Assembly (NCBI GenBank): GCA_023424965.1
Contig: JAFADI010000149.1
Span: 1-22,919 of the forward strand
DNA from: Bacillota bacterium
Lineage (GTDB): Bacteria > Bacillota > Clostridia > Acetivibrionales > JAFADI01
Length of the DNA: 22,919 nucleotides
Reading direction: 5' to 3'
Each line of letters opens with the position of its first letter. Positions within the stretch are counted from its first letter, which is position 1. Shown in pieces: positions 6,880 to 15,299 of this stretch. The translations under genes were made by a program, and so were the position numbers. Under the pieces are notes generated by a model that saw only the letters and a list, made by a program, of their open reading frames with translations, did no database searches and was not told where the DNA came from.

Positions 6880-8658
6880 TCACATGGATACAGTCTGGTC
6901 GTCTTTGGGTATTTCCAGGTACTGTACCGTGCCGAGATCTTTTTTGCTGTTGATCCGGATGCAGTACTTCCCGCCGTACAGCAGCCTTATGCGCTGGTTG
7001 GTATTAATCAGGCCGATGTGCTTGGTATCCTGCCACTGGTTTTCCAGGGACTCCCGGACCTCTTTCAGCTTTTCCCTGTCCATGCCGACGCCATTATCAA
7101 TGATTGTGATCTTGATCCGTTCCTTTTTCAGCATGATTTTAATCTTGATAAGCCCCTCGGATTCCCGCAAAATAACACCGTGGCTGATACAGTTTTCCAG
7201 CAAGGGCTGGAAGAAAAGCTTCAGTATTTTATAATCCAGGACCTCTTCATCGTACTCCCAGATGACATGAAACTTGTTTCCGTACCGCACATTCTGTATG
7301 GAGATATAACATTTGGTATACTCAATCTCTTTGGAAATTGTGACCCTCTCCTCGGCGCTGGTGAGGCAGTATTTTAAAATACTGGACAAATTCTCGATCA
7401 TGCTGTTGACCAGCCCGGGCTTTCCATAAAGCTCCATGGACTTCCAGTTGATGGTCTCCAGCGTGTTGTACAGGAAATGCGGGTTGAGCTGCATCTGCAA
7501 CGCCTTAAGCTCATACAGCTCCAGCAAATATTTCCTCTTGGTAAGCTGTGTGTTGATCTGGTCATTTTCAATAAAGGTCTTGAGGATGTTCCTTACGATA
7601 TAATCATATTCGTCGGTGGCCTCCGGCAATACCTTGGGAAACTCCCGGGAAGTCTCATACTGCTCCAGGATGGATATGATGGTGGTTATCTGCCTCCGGC
7701 TTTTATTGGTCATGGCATAGGCAAACAGGCTTCCGATAATGATTGCAACAGAAATGACGGAGATCGTACCCAGCAGCAGCTCCTTCATTACGCTGCTCAC
7801 TGCCGTAAAGGGCAGGATGGATATGAAATACAGGCCGTATTTGTCCGAATAGGTTTTAAAGACCAGGTAGGGCGTATTGCCGATGATCTCCGTAAAGGCA
7901 TTGGAGGCATTGAGGCGTATGTCTTCCAGGTTGCCCGTCTCCAGCGTATTGTCCCCGGAGCTGGAAAATAGGACGGTGCCCTCCGAATTGGCCACGAGAA
8001 TCGACTGCTGGTTGTAAATCAGCAAATCACTCAGCATGTTGTTGACGTAATCCTGACGGAAGTTTATGGTGATGATGCCGTCACTGGTCCGGGCACCCGG
8101 AGAAAAAAATTTTCTGTAAACGGATATGACCTTTGTGGGGTGTTTTTCAAAATCAAACTGCCTGATTTCTCTGGATTCAATCCAGATCTGGCCTCTTCCG
8201 TTTTCATTTTTTACGCTGTCCACCCAGTCCCTGTCATAAAACTTGTCCAAAGCCACGGCTCCGAAGTCGGTGGCAAAAAATTTGTCATAGTGCTTATAAT
8301 AAACGTAGGCGGAGTGCAAATACTTGTGTGCGTTCACAGGAGTGTTGATGGAATTCTGTATGAATTTTATGTTTTCGGACATCTCATAGGTGTAGATGTT
8401 CGAAGATAAAATCTCTTTGGCCCTGGCGATAATGTCCGGATTGGCGCTGAAATTAAGCGTGTACTGCTCCAGGTCGGTCAGCATGAACTCGAGGTTGATT
8501 TTTACCAGGGACAGCAAGTTCACATTATTTTTTTTAATGTCGCTGTGCATGTACTGATAGATAATGATGATGCTGATGATACCGACAAGCGAAATGGAGA
8601 TTAACGTGGGTATGATTACCGAAATAAAGTTTTTGACAAAAAACCTTTTTCGCTGCAA
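6880..8658 (-). CDS. YesM-type sensor histidine kinase
   Basis: A 592-residue membrane kinase. TM1 is at about 11-34, a large extracellular sensor (about 38-290, probably Cache-like) follows, and TM2 is at about 294-316 with a short HAMP-like linker. The phosphoacceptor region is LQMQLNPHFLYNTL (387-400), H394, of the His_kinase (PF06580) type. The ATPase has the N-box LLENCISHG (486-494) and G1 box DNGVGMD (521-527). Such kinases sense extracellular carbohydrates, often through the solute-binding protein, and phosphorylate an AraC-type response regulator. The start is TTG at 8658, with GGCGGAG about six bases upstream, immediately after the response-regulator stop (13 bp gap). It is the last gene of the minus-strand uptake locus. 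Confidence 0.95.
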   Translation of the reverse strand: MQRKRFFVKNFISVIIPTLISISLVGIISIIIIYQYMHSDIKKNNVNLLSLVKINLEFMLTDLEQYTLNFSANPDIIARAKEILSSNIYTYEMSENIKFIQNSINTPVNAHKYLHSAYVYYKHYDKFFATDFGAVALDKFYDRDWVDSVKNENGRGQIWIESREIRQFDFEKHPTKVISVYRKFFSPGARTSDGIITINFRQDYVNNMLSDLLIYNQQSILVANSEGTVLFSSSGDNTLETGNLEDIRLNASNAFTEIIGNTPYLVFKTYSDKYGLYFISILPFTAVSSVMKELLLGTISVISVAIIIGSLFAYAMTNKSRRQITTIISILEQYETSREFPKVLPEATDEYDYIVRNILKTFIENDQINTQLTKRKYLLELYELKALQMQLNPHFLYNTLETINWKSMELYGKPGLVNSMIENLSSILKYCLTSAEERVTISKEIEYTKCYISIQNVRYGNKFHVIWEYDEEVLDYKILKLFFQPLLENCISHGVILRESEGLIKIKIMLKKERIKITIIDNGVGMDREKLKEVRESLENQWQDTKHIGLINTNQRIRLLYGGKYCIRINSKKDLGTVQYLEIPKDDQTVSM

Positions 8659-8671
8659 TATGTTCTCCGCC

Positions 8672-9424
8672 TCATTTCCTGTATTCCCGCGGGCTTACGC
8701 CATAATATTTTTTAAAGGTGCGGGCAAAATTTTTGGGGTTGCTGTAGCCGACCAATTCGCTTACCTCATGGGTTTTATAGTTGATGTCGTCCAGGAACAT
8801 GGCCGCTTTTTTCATCCGTATTGCGATGAGATAGTCCGAAAAGTTGGTACCCGTCTCTTCCTTAAAAACCGTACTTAAATAAGAGGGACTGAAGTTTACA
8901 AATTTCGCCGCGCTTTCCAGGCTGGCATCCGCAAAATGGGTATTCAAATACTTTTTTATCGTCTGTATGACTTTTCCCCGGTAATTCAATGCATCGCTGC
9001 CTGGCAAGGCTTCCTTGGAACCGTTCTGTCGGGACAGCTCTCTGTTTTCGAGATATGCCTTCAGCTTTGTGAAAACATTGATCAGCTTGTCATATTCCGT
9101 CGGTTTTAAAATATAGTCATGGACCCCCAGCTTTAATGCATCCCTCGCGTATTCAAAGTCGCTGTATGCGCTCAGGAATATCACGATGATATCCTGACGG
9201 ATTTCCCTCACCTGCCTTGTCAGCTCAATACCGTCCATCACCGGCATTTTGACATCCGTGAGCAAAACGTCGATTTTAATGGTATCTTTCAATATCATGT
9301 CCAGGGCTTTTTTACCGTTGTCAGCCTGTCCCACAACTTTAAAGCCCAGCATTTCCCATGGGAAGAAAGTACTTATGCCTCTTCTGATTTCATATTCGTC
9401 GTCCACAATCAAGACACCGTACAA
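8672..9424 (-). CDS. YesN-type response regulator with AraC DNA-binding domain
   Basis: The 250-residue protein has a receiver domain (about 1-120) with the acidic pair D8/D9, phosphoacceptor D57 (LLTDVKMP), S85 (FLSAYSD) and K107 (ILKP). A linker and two AraC-type helix-turn-helices follow at about 153-250, ending in YGVSPREYRK. This receiver-AraC form partners YesM-type kinases and activates sugar-utilisation operons. An upstream extension of 24 codons is open, but the TTG at 9424 is preferred. It is preceded by GAGGGGGGAA at ideal spacing and gives the normal receiver N-terminus. The likely target is the adjacent ABC transporter operon and perhaps the divergent catabolic genes. Confidence 0.93.
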   Translation of the reverse strand: MYGVLIVDDEYEIRRGISTFFPWEMLGFKVVGQADNGKKALDMILKDTIKIDVLLTDVKMPVMDGIELTRQVREIRQDIIVIFLSAYSDFEYARDALKLGVHDYILKPTEYDKLINVFTKLKAYLENRELSRQNGSKEALPGSDALNYRGKVIQTIKKYLNTHFADASLESAAKFVNFSPSYLSTVFKEETGTNFSDYLIAIRMKKAAMFLDDINYKTHEVSELVGYSNPKNFARTFKKYYGVSPREYRK

Positions 9425-9466
9425 AGGATTTCCCCCCTCTTTAAAGCGGTATGAGACAATATCATT

Positions 9467-9475
9467 ATTATACCA
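9467..9475 (-). promoter_or_regulatory. Extended -10 promoter element for the response regulator-kinase pair
   Basis: On the minus strand TGG followed by TATAAT forms a perfect extended -10 element, 43 bp before the response-regulator start and inside the 99-bp gap after the permease gene. No good -35 lies at 17 bases. It suggests that the regulator pair can be transcribed independently of the transporter. Confidence 0.42.
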
Positions 9476-9523
9476 AATATCTGCCGTTTCAAACAAGGAT
9501 AAAAGGCAGTATCCGAGGGCCTG

Positions 9524-10348
9524 TCAAGATTTTATTCCGGTAGTGGCAACCCCTTCCACAAAATGCTTTTGTGCGAAAAAGAACAGCAGGATACAGGGGA
9601 TCATGCTGACCAGCGACATTGCCAGGACCGTGCTCCAATTGATTTTGGAGGCGGAATCCAGGCCCATTCGCAAAGCCAGGGAAATCGGATATTTTTTTAC
9701 ACTGCTGATATAAATCATGGCGTTGAAAAAGTCATTCCAGGTCCACAGGAACTGGAAGATAATAGCCGACACGATGGCCGGTTTGGACAGGGGCATAATG
9801 ATCCTGACCAATATCCCAAAAGAGCTGCAGCCGTCAATCTTTGCCGACTCATCCAGGTCTCTGGGAAATCCGCGGATAAACTGCACCATCATGTAGACAA
9901 AGAAGGGATAGCAGGCAAATATGGCGGGTACGATAAAGGGCAGGTAGCTATTCACCCAGCCCAGCTTCCCGAAGAGGATATACCGCGGAATAATGATGAC
10001 GGTGTTTGGGAGCATCAGCGTTGAAATCATCAAGGTAAACAATAGTTTTTTAAAGGGAAAATTAAACCGGGAAAATCCATACCCCACCAGCAGGCTCGAC
10101 ACAACGGTAAAAAATACCGTGGGCAGCACCAGCATAAAGGTGTTTGAAAAAAAGACCCCAAAGGTGAACTGTCCGCTTCCCTTCCAGCCCTCTATATAGG
10201 AATCCAGCATCCAGGTTTTCGGCAGCAGGGCAGTGGAGCCGAAAATTTCATGGTTGGGCTTGAAAGAGGAAAAGAAGAGCCATAAAAGTGGATAGACCAT
10301 TGTCAGCCCCAGCCCGATTAAAAAAACATAAAGCAAAAACTTTTTCAT
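9524..10348 (-). CDS. Carbohydrate ABC transporter permease, MalG-type
   Basis: A 274-residue membrane protein with six predicted helices. The EAA loop at about 165-190 reads DLDESAKIDG then PLSKP, which docks the transporter ATPase. Family CUT1 permeases of this kind (PF00528 fold) import oligosaccharides or other carbohydrates. The N-terminus MKKFLLYVFLIGLGLTMVYP and C-terminus ending near GVATTGIKS fit full length. The ATG follows AGGCGG. It lies downstream of the MalF-type permease by 75 bp and upstream of the regulator genes, so it is the third gene of the uptake operon. Confidence 0.94.
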   Translation of the reverse strand: MKKFLLYVFLIGLGLTMVYPLLWLFFSSFKPNHEIFGSTALLPKTWMLDSYIEGWKGSGQFTFGVFFSNTFMLVLPTVFFTVVSSLLVGYGFSRFNFPFKKLLFTLMISTLMLPNTVIIIPRYILFGKLGWVNSYLPFIVPAIFACYPFFVYMMVQFIRGFPRDLDESAKIDGCSSFGILVRIIMPLSKPAIVSAIIFQFLWTWNDFFNAMIYISSVKKYPISLALRMGLDSASKINWSTVLAMSLVSMIPCILLFFFAQKHFVEGVATTGIKS

Positions 10349-10423
10349 ATAAACCGCCTATTCTGCCTTCAATAAATGGCACATTTTTCATTGGACTTCC
10401 AAGCATGCAGATAAACAAAAGGC

Positions 10424-11329
10424 TTAATTCTTGCCTCCGTCCTCGTAATAGACAAGGTTATCCGAAACGCGGAAGATAATCAGCGTAATCGAGATAATAA
10501 TTACAAAAAGCACCCAGGATTGGGCAGAGGCATAGCCCATCTTAAAGAATTCAAATCCGTTCTGGTATAGCATCAAGCCGTACAAATAAGTACTCCTTAA
10601 AGGTCCTCCGTTGGGCGTGATGACAAAAGCGGAGGTAAAGTCCTGAAAGAGCTGTATCATCTGCATAATGGTGTTAAACAAAATGATGGGGGAAAGCATG
10701 GGCAGCGTAATGTTTATAAACCGCTTATAGGTCGACGCACCGTCAATGGTCGCGGCTTCATACAGCGAACTGGGAATTTGTTTCAAGCCCGCCAGGAACA
10801 GCACCATGGAGGAGCCAAACTGCCAGACCTGCAGCAGACTCAGCACGCCCAGGGAGGTTCTGGGGTCCCCCAGCCAGTCGAAAGCCTCAAAGTTCAAAAA
10901 GGACAGCATATTGTTGAGGAGACCTTCCTTCATGAAAATAAAGCGCCATAAGATTGAAACAGCCACGCTCCCGCCTAAAATCGAAGGAAGGTAATAGATG
11001 GTCCGGAACATTCCTATCCCTTTTAGCCTCCAGTTGAGAATAACGGCGATGATAAGGGCAAAAGCCAGTTTCACCGGAAGGGCCATCAAAACATAATAAA
11101 CGGTTACCTTCAGGGAAGTCAGGTAATTCCTGTCATTGGTGAACATCCTGACGTAATTGTCCAGGCCGGTAAAACTCGGCGTCTTTAACATGGTGAAATC
11201 CGTAAAGGAATAAATAAATGAAAGTATCAGCGGATAAAGCTGTAAAACAAGAAAGCCTATGATCCAGGGTGAAATATACAATAGCCCCTCGTATTTCTCC
11301 GCTATTTTTTTGATTTTTATCATTGTCAT
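10424..11329 (-). CDS. Carbohydrate ABC transporter permease, MalF/UgpA-type
   Basis: A 301-residue protein with six predicted membrane helices (the first at about 16-40, ending SFIYSFTDF). It carries the EAA motif LYEAATIDGASTYKRF (189-204) followed by ITLPMLSP. This is the partner of the MalG-type permease in a CUT1 importer. The ATG at 11329 has GGAAGGCGG about nine bases upstream; a second in-frame ATG two codons later is possible. It follows the solute-binding protein gene across a 110-bp gap holding a strong stem-loop. No ATPase gene is present in the locus, so a MsmX-like shared ATPase encoded elsewhere is implied, as is common in Firmicutes. Confidence 0.94.
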   Translation of the reverse strand: MTMIKIKKIAEKYEGLLYISPWIIGFLVLQLYPLILSFIYSFTDFTMLKTPSFTGLDNYVRMFTNDRNYLTSLKVTVYYVLMALPVKLAFALIIAVILNWRLKGIGMFRTIYYLPSILGGSVAVSILWRFIFMKEGLLNNMLSFLNFEAFDWLGDPRTSLGVLSLLQVWQFGSSMVLFLAGLKQIPSSLYEAATIDGASTYKRFINITLPMLSPIILFNTIMQMIQLFQDFTSAFVITPNGGPLRSTYLYGLMLYQNGFEFFKMGYASAQSWVLFVIIISITLIIFRVSDNLVYYEDGGKN

Positions 11330-11361
11330 GCCGGTTTCCGCCTTCCACTTTTAGTTTTTAT

Positions 11362-11400
11362 AAATACAGTTCAGGATACGAAATCCCGAACTGTATTTTT
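11362..11400. terminator. Stem-loop between solute-binding protein and permease genes (attenuator-like)
   Basis: AAATACAGTTC at 11362-11372 pairs with GAACTGTATTT at 11388-11398. The stem extends inward through GGAT/ATCC around one mismatch. The right arm runs into T residues on the plus strand; on the minus strand, the direction of the operon, the tract is weaker. It can act as a partial terminator or 3'-end stabiliser that lowers permease expression relative to the binding protein. Confidence 0.6.
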
Positions 11401-11439
11401 ATAGCATGACCGCATTCACATGAGGCTTTCAATGGCCGC

Positions 11440-12804
11440 TTATTTTTTAAGTGTTTGCAGTTTTTCTCCCACCAGCTTGAGCATGGTATCGGCGGCACTC
11501 TCCGGAGTGAGCTTTCCGTACAGCACCTGGGCCAGAACGTCTACGCTGATGGAAGTGATTTCCGAATTATCATTCAAGCCGTTTTGAGGAGTGCCTGAAT
11601 TTGCTGCTGCGATTTCCGTTGATTTGTTGAGCTGGGTGTTGATCAAATTATTTTTGATTAAGACATCCCTGGCTTTGGCAGTGGCAGGAACTCCCCTGAC
11701 ATCCTTCAAAATCTTAACCGCGGCTTCGTCGTTCAGCATCCAGTTGAGGAACTTCAAGGCCTCTTCCGGATTTTTGGAATTGGCATTGACGACGCCGATC
11801 ATGGAAGGCTTGGTGTTTATTCCCGTATCGGTAGCGCCTGCGATCACCGGAAGACGCGCAACGCCGATGTCTACGTTGGGGTTCTGCAAGGAGATAAGGT
11901 CGGAGCACCAGCGGATGACAATGGCCGCTTTACCATTTGCCCAAACGGGGTTCTGGTCAATCTTTCCATTGTATGCGGTAGTTTCCGACAGCGGCTGGAT
12001 GAGTTTTTTGTTCTGGAGCTCAAGCATGAATTTATACGCTTTTACCAGGTCGTCCTTGCTGAAGGGGATGCTGTAGTCGTTATTGATCCACTGCCCGCCA
12101 TAAACTTGGAGAATGTAAGGCTTGAATATGTTTTTTTCCAGGGTCATGATGTCACTGTGGAGATATACCAGGTCAGGATTGCTGCTTTTGAATTTTACGC
12201 CCTCATCAATGAGTTTCTGCCAATCCCACAGGGAATCTTCCTTGAGGTCGATACCAGTAGCATCTACTACCTTTTTATTGAACATCATGGTGTAGCCGTT
12301 CTGTGCAAAGGGAAGCCCCTCCAGGCGGTCGCCCACATAGCACCAGCCCTTGAGGTAGCTTGCGTCAAAGGTGCTCAAATCCAGGATGTTGCCGTAATCA
12401 TTCAGGTTCAGGAAAAACTGTCCCTGGGCGGCCAGGTCGGTGAGCCAGGGATAATCCACCTGAATGATGTCGGGAGCGGTGTTGCCTGCCAGCTGTGTAA
12501 CAAGCTTTTGATAATAGGTATCGATGGTGGAATATTCACCCTCGATGGTAACGTTGGGATGAAGCTTGGTATAGGCATCAAAGGCTTCCAGGGTGGTCTT
12601 ATGCCTTACATCGGAGCCCCACCAGGAAAATCTGAGAGTGACCTTTTGACCGTCATTTGCCGGGGCCCCAGATGATGCATCGGGCTTCGCTGCATTGCTG
12701 GTACCGGCATCGGGCGTTGAGGGGGATTGTCCACAGGCTGTCATCGAAACAATGAAAATTGCCGCTAACAAAATTGCCAGAACCTTTCTGTTTCTTTTCA
12801 TCAT
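11440..12804 (-). CDS. Extracellular carbohydrate-binding lipoprotein (ABC family 1)
   Basis: A 454-residue precursor with a Lys/Arg-rich start, a hydrophobic stretch and lipobox SMTAC (lipidated Cys24), then a Ser/Pro/Asp-rich linker. The mature protein has the family 1 pattern: VTLRFSWWGS near the N-terminus, AFDAYTKLHPNVTIE, and LAGNTAPDIIQVDYPWL. Its role is capture of a sugar outside the membrane for the two downstream permeases. A longer open frame starts at 12870, but GGAGG lies six bases before the ATG at 12804 (nine before an adjacent second ATG) and the signal peptide begins there. It is the first gene of the minus operon. The ligand cannot be told from sequence alone. Confidence 0.95.
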   Translation of the reverse strand: MMKRNRKVLAILLAAIFIVSMTACGQSPSTPDAGTSNAAKPDASSGAPANDGQKVTLRFSWWGSDVRHKTTLEAFDAYTKLHPNVTIEGEYSTIDTYYQKLVTQLAGNTAPDIIQVDYPWLTDLAAQGQFFLNLNDYGNILDLSTFDASYLKGWCYVGDRLEGLPFAQNGYTMMFNKKVVDATGIDLKEDSLWDWQKLIDEGVKFKSSNPDLVYLHSDIMTLEKNIFKPYILQVYGGQWINNDYSIPFSKDDLVKAYKFMLELQNKKLIQPLSETTAYNGKIDQNPVWANGKAAIVIRWCSDLISLQNPNVDIGVARLPVIAGATDTGINTKPSMIGVVNANSKNPEEALKFLNWMLNDEAAVKILKDVRGVPATAKARDVLIKNNLINTQLNKSTEIAAANSGTPQNGLNDNSEITSISVDVLAQVLYGKLTPESAADTMLKLVGEKLQTLKK

Positions 12805-12847
12805 TACATACCTCCAGTTTTTTTGGGATACGGTTAACCTTGACAGC

Positions 12848-12856
12848 ATAATAGCA
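12848..12856 (-). promoter_or_regulatory. Possible extended -10 promoter for the sugar-uptake operon
   Basis: On the minus strand TGC followed by TATTAT makes an extended -10 element 44 bp before the solute-binding gene. There is no convincing -35, which would suit a promoter needing an activator such as the YesN-like regulator. Confidence 0.33.
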
Positions 12857-12890
12857 TGAATACCCGCCAAAATGAAGATATTACTGCTTC

Positions 12891-12903
12891 TGATAAGGTA
12901 TCA
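12891..12903. promoter_or_regulatory. Palindrome in the divergent control region
   Basis: TGATAAGGTATCA is palindromic (TGATA/TATCA around AGG). Its AAGGTATC part recurs at 12945-12952, 50 bp away. Both lie between the two divergent operons and upstream of the candidate minus-strand promoter, so they are candidate activator sites. Nothing else ties them to a specific regulator. Confidence 0.3.
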
Positions 12904-12970
12904 ATTTTTTCTGGCTTATGAAAAAAACACTCATATCTTACGTAAAGGTATCCTTATTTACGGAGCCGGT

Positions 12971-12999
12971 TTGACAAGCAATGGGGCCCTCTATATAAT
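12971..12999 (+). promoter_or_regulatory. Consensus sigma-A promoter of the aldolase-dehydrogenase-RraA genes
   Basis: TTGACA (12971-12976), a 17-base spacer and TATAAT (12994-12999): both hexamers and the spacing match the consensus exactly. The start site would be near 13006, about 55 bases before the aldolase start. Confidence 0.85.
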
Positions 13000-13060
13000 C
13001 TGAGCTATTATCAGGCAAACATACACCCATAATTTTTCAAATGTAGAGAGGATGAATCGT

Positions 13061-13963
13061 ATGACAAACAAAGAATTTTGGAAAGGCATCATTCCAGCAT
13101 TGCTTACACCGTTAAAGGAAGATTTTTCATTGGATATCGACGGATTGAACAGGCTCCTCGAAAATAATCTCAATGCGGGCTGTGAGGGAATTTTTGTGAG
13201 CGGGTCAACGGGAGAACCCACCAACCTGACTACTCAGACCTGGATTGACCTTGTAAGGGAAACGGTAAAAATCGTCAACGGCCGCGTACCCATCTGCTGC
13301 GGCGTCATTTGTCCGGGCACGGCTCAAACCATTGAAAAAATCAAGGTTGTGGAGCAGCTGGGCATTGATTTTGTCAGCTGTACGCCGAATTTCTATGCCA
13401 GGAACGAATACCAGGAAGACATTGTCCGGCACTATGAGGAGCTTGCCAGAAAAACAACGGTTAAAATGATGGTATACAACAATCTGGATACTACCGGCGT
13501 CAACATCCTGGCCAAAACCTTCTTTGAGATTTCCAAAATCGACAACGTCATCGCATATAAAGATACCCGGTCGGACTGGGAAAACCATTTAAAAGTCCTT
13601 GCCTTTCTGAAAGACAAAGATATAAGCCTTATCAGCGGCGGTGAATACCTCATCGGCGCCAGCTTCCTCATGGGCAGCCAGGGCAACATCGCCGCCGCTT
13701 CCAACATTTTCCCCAAACTCTTTGTCGCCCTGTACAAGGCCGCCAAAGCCGGCGATATCGACCAGACCCTGGATCTTTCCAATAAAATTGCAACGCTGAA
13801 TGACATTACGCGAACCGGCAAGAGCTGGCTCTGCGGTGTCAAATACGCCGCCCAGCGCCTGGGCCTGTGCCAGAACCATGCTTCCGGCAACGTGAGCCAA
13901 CTGGATGACGCCGCGAGATACAAGGTAGACCAGATCATTGAGCCGCTTATGATTTACAGGTAA
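13061..13963 (+). CDS. Dihydrodipicolinate synthase / N-acetylneuraminate lyase family protein
   Basis: A 300-residue class I aldolase-type TIM barrel. The Schiff-base lysine is K167 (VIAYKDTR), the catalytic tyrosine is Y139 (MMVYNNL) and the carboxylate-binding motif is GSTGE (48-52). Members cleave or form a C-C bond to pyruvate: DapA, NanA, 2-keto-3-deoxy-gluconate aldolase and others. The context of sugar uptake, dehydrogenase and RraA genes favours a catabolic 2-keto-3-deoxy acid aldolase or dehydratase over lysine synthesis; this is inference. An ATG nine bases upstream directly abuts AGAGAGG, so the ATG at 13061, nine bases from that site, is preferred. It is the first gene after a consensus promoter. 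Confidence 0.92.
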   Translation: MTNKEFWKGIIPALLTPLKEDFSLDIDGLNRLLENNLNAGCEGIFVSGSTGEPTNLTTQTWIDLVRETVKIVNGRVPICCGVICPGTAQTIEKIKVVEQLGIDFVSCTPNFYARNEYQEDIVRHYEELARKTTVKMMVYNNLDTTGVNILAKTFFEISKIDNVIAYKDTRSDWENHLKVLAFLKDKDISLISGGEYLIGASFLMGSQGNIAAASNIFPKLFVALYKAAKAGDIDQTLDLSNKIATLNDITRTGKSWLCGVKYAAQRLGLCQNHASGNVSQLDDAARYKVDQIIEPLMIYR

Positions 13964-14097
13964 CAAACGCCACTTTGATAGGTGGGTAAAAGGCATTATT
14001 TATGGAAAAAAGCGGGGTGCTTTGAAGCCTTTTTGGAATAAACAATGCCATTTTAGCATCGTAGAATCACGTCGAATTTGAAGTTTAAGGAGGCGCT

Positions 14098-15282
14098 ATG
14101 GAAAGTTTTACTTTTTACAATCCGGTAGACGTCCGTTTTGGCAATGGCGTAAGGCGGGAGCTTGGAAGCAGCCTGAAGGGCAGGTATAAAAACGTGTTGT
14201 TGGTCTGCAGCAAAGGCCCCTTCCATGAAAACGGACTCTATGATGAAGTGCGGGACAATCTCATTGAAAACGGCATGGCCGTTTTCGAGATGGAGGACAT
14301 TGATTCCAATCCGCGGCTGTCCAGTGTCCGGCAGGGCGGCGAAATGTGCAAAAAGCATCAGGTGGACTGCATCGTCGCTCTTGGAAGCGGCTCTGCCATG
14401 GACTGTGCAAAGGCCATCGGGGCGGCGGCAAAAATTGATAAAGACCCCTATCACCTGTTCTGGGGTGAAAAAATTGCCGTGACCGCATCGGCGGATACCA
14501 TTATGGTGCCCACCATTGCAGCCACCGGAACGGAATTGAACAATTCCTCGGTGGTGGTAAACGATGATACAAAAGAAAAATATTATTTCAATTCCGTGTA
14601 TCCCAAAATGGCTTTTATGGACCCGGAGATCACCGCCACGGTGCCGGTAAAGCTGGCAATCTGGGGCGCCATGGACATTTTAAGCCACACCTTTGAGTTT
14701 TATTTCAACGGAAATACAAATTCGGAATTCCAGAGCAGGTTTTCAGAGTCCCTTATCCTGTCCACCATGGACAGCCTGGAAAAAGTCATTGAGAACCCTT
14801 CGGATTTAAATGCCCGGGGTGAGCTGATGTGGTGTGCGGCAATGACCTGGGGTACGGGCCTGACGAAGGTGGGCCGCGGAGCGCCGGACATGGCCTGCCA
14901 CGGCATTGAGGAAAGCTTCAGCGGCTATTTCGACACCCACCACGGTGCCTGCCTGGGCATTCTTACCCCCCGCTGGATGGAGCGCGCTTACAGTACGAGA
15001 CCCGACATCTTTGCCCGGTTTGCAAGAACCGTATTCGGCATTACCGAAGCCGGCACCATGGCCGCCGCTGCCGAAGGAGTCAACCGATACAAAGGCTGGC
15101 TTAAAAAAATCAACGCCCCCAATGTCTTTTCAGATATCGGCAGCCGGGCCTTCAGCGACGAGGAACTGCGCCATGTGGCGAAAACCGCCTGCAGAATCTA
15201 CGGAGGCGGCGTCGGCAGGCTCAAAAGATTCAACGAAGAGGAGGCCTTTGAGCTGCTCAAGGCCGGCAAAACAGCCTACTGA
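14098..15282 (+). CDS. Iron-containing alcohol dehydrogenase
   Basis: A 394-residue group III alcohol dehydrogenase. The N-terminal half has the nucleotide-binding motif ALGSGSAMDCAKAIG (94-108) and PTIAATGTELNNSSV (138-152). The C-terminal helical half carries the metal ligands D193 and H197 (AMDILSHTFE), H268 (MACHGIEE) and H282 (DTHHGACLG). Relatives include FucO, YqhD and butanol dehydrogenases; most reduce aldehydes with NAD(P)H. The ATG follows AAGGAGG at good spacing. The 134-bp gap after the aldolase gene shows no clear terminator, so co-transcription is likely. It may reduce the aldehyde released by an aldolase step in this locus. Confidence 0.94.
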   Translation: MESFTFYNPVDVRFGNGVRRELGSSLKGRYKNVLLVCSKGPFHENGLYDEVRDNLIENGMAVFEMEDIDSNPRLSSVRQGGEMCKKHQVDCIVALGSGSAMDCAKAIGAAAKIDKDPYHLFWGEKIAVTASADTIMVPTIAATGTELNNSSVVVNDDTKEKYYFNSVYPKMAFMDPEITATVPVKLAIWGAMDILSHTFEFYFNGNTNSEFQSRFSESLILSTMDSLEKVIENPSDLNARGELMWCAAMTWGTGLTKVGRGAPDMACHGIEESFSGYFDTHHGACLGILTPRWMERAYSTRPDIFARFARTVFGITEAGTMAAAAEGVNRYKGWLKKINAPNVFSDIGSRAFSDEELRHVAKTACRIYGGGVGRLKRFNEEEAFELLKAGKTAY

Positions 15283-15299
15283 CAGTATGATTCTGAAAC

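Noticed and set aside
9425..9496. Longer response-regulator start at 9496.
   Set aside because: The extra 24 residues precede the normal receiver start and overlap a promoter element; the TTG at 9424 has a near-perfect ribosome site.
13061..13963. Naming the DHDPS-family gene dapA.
   Set aside because: Fold and Schiff-base lysine are clear, but the neighbours are catabolic and family members with this motif set have many substrates.
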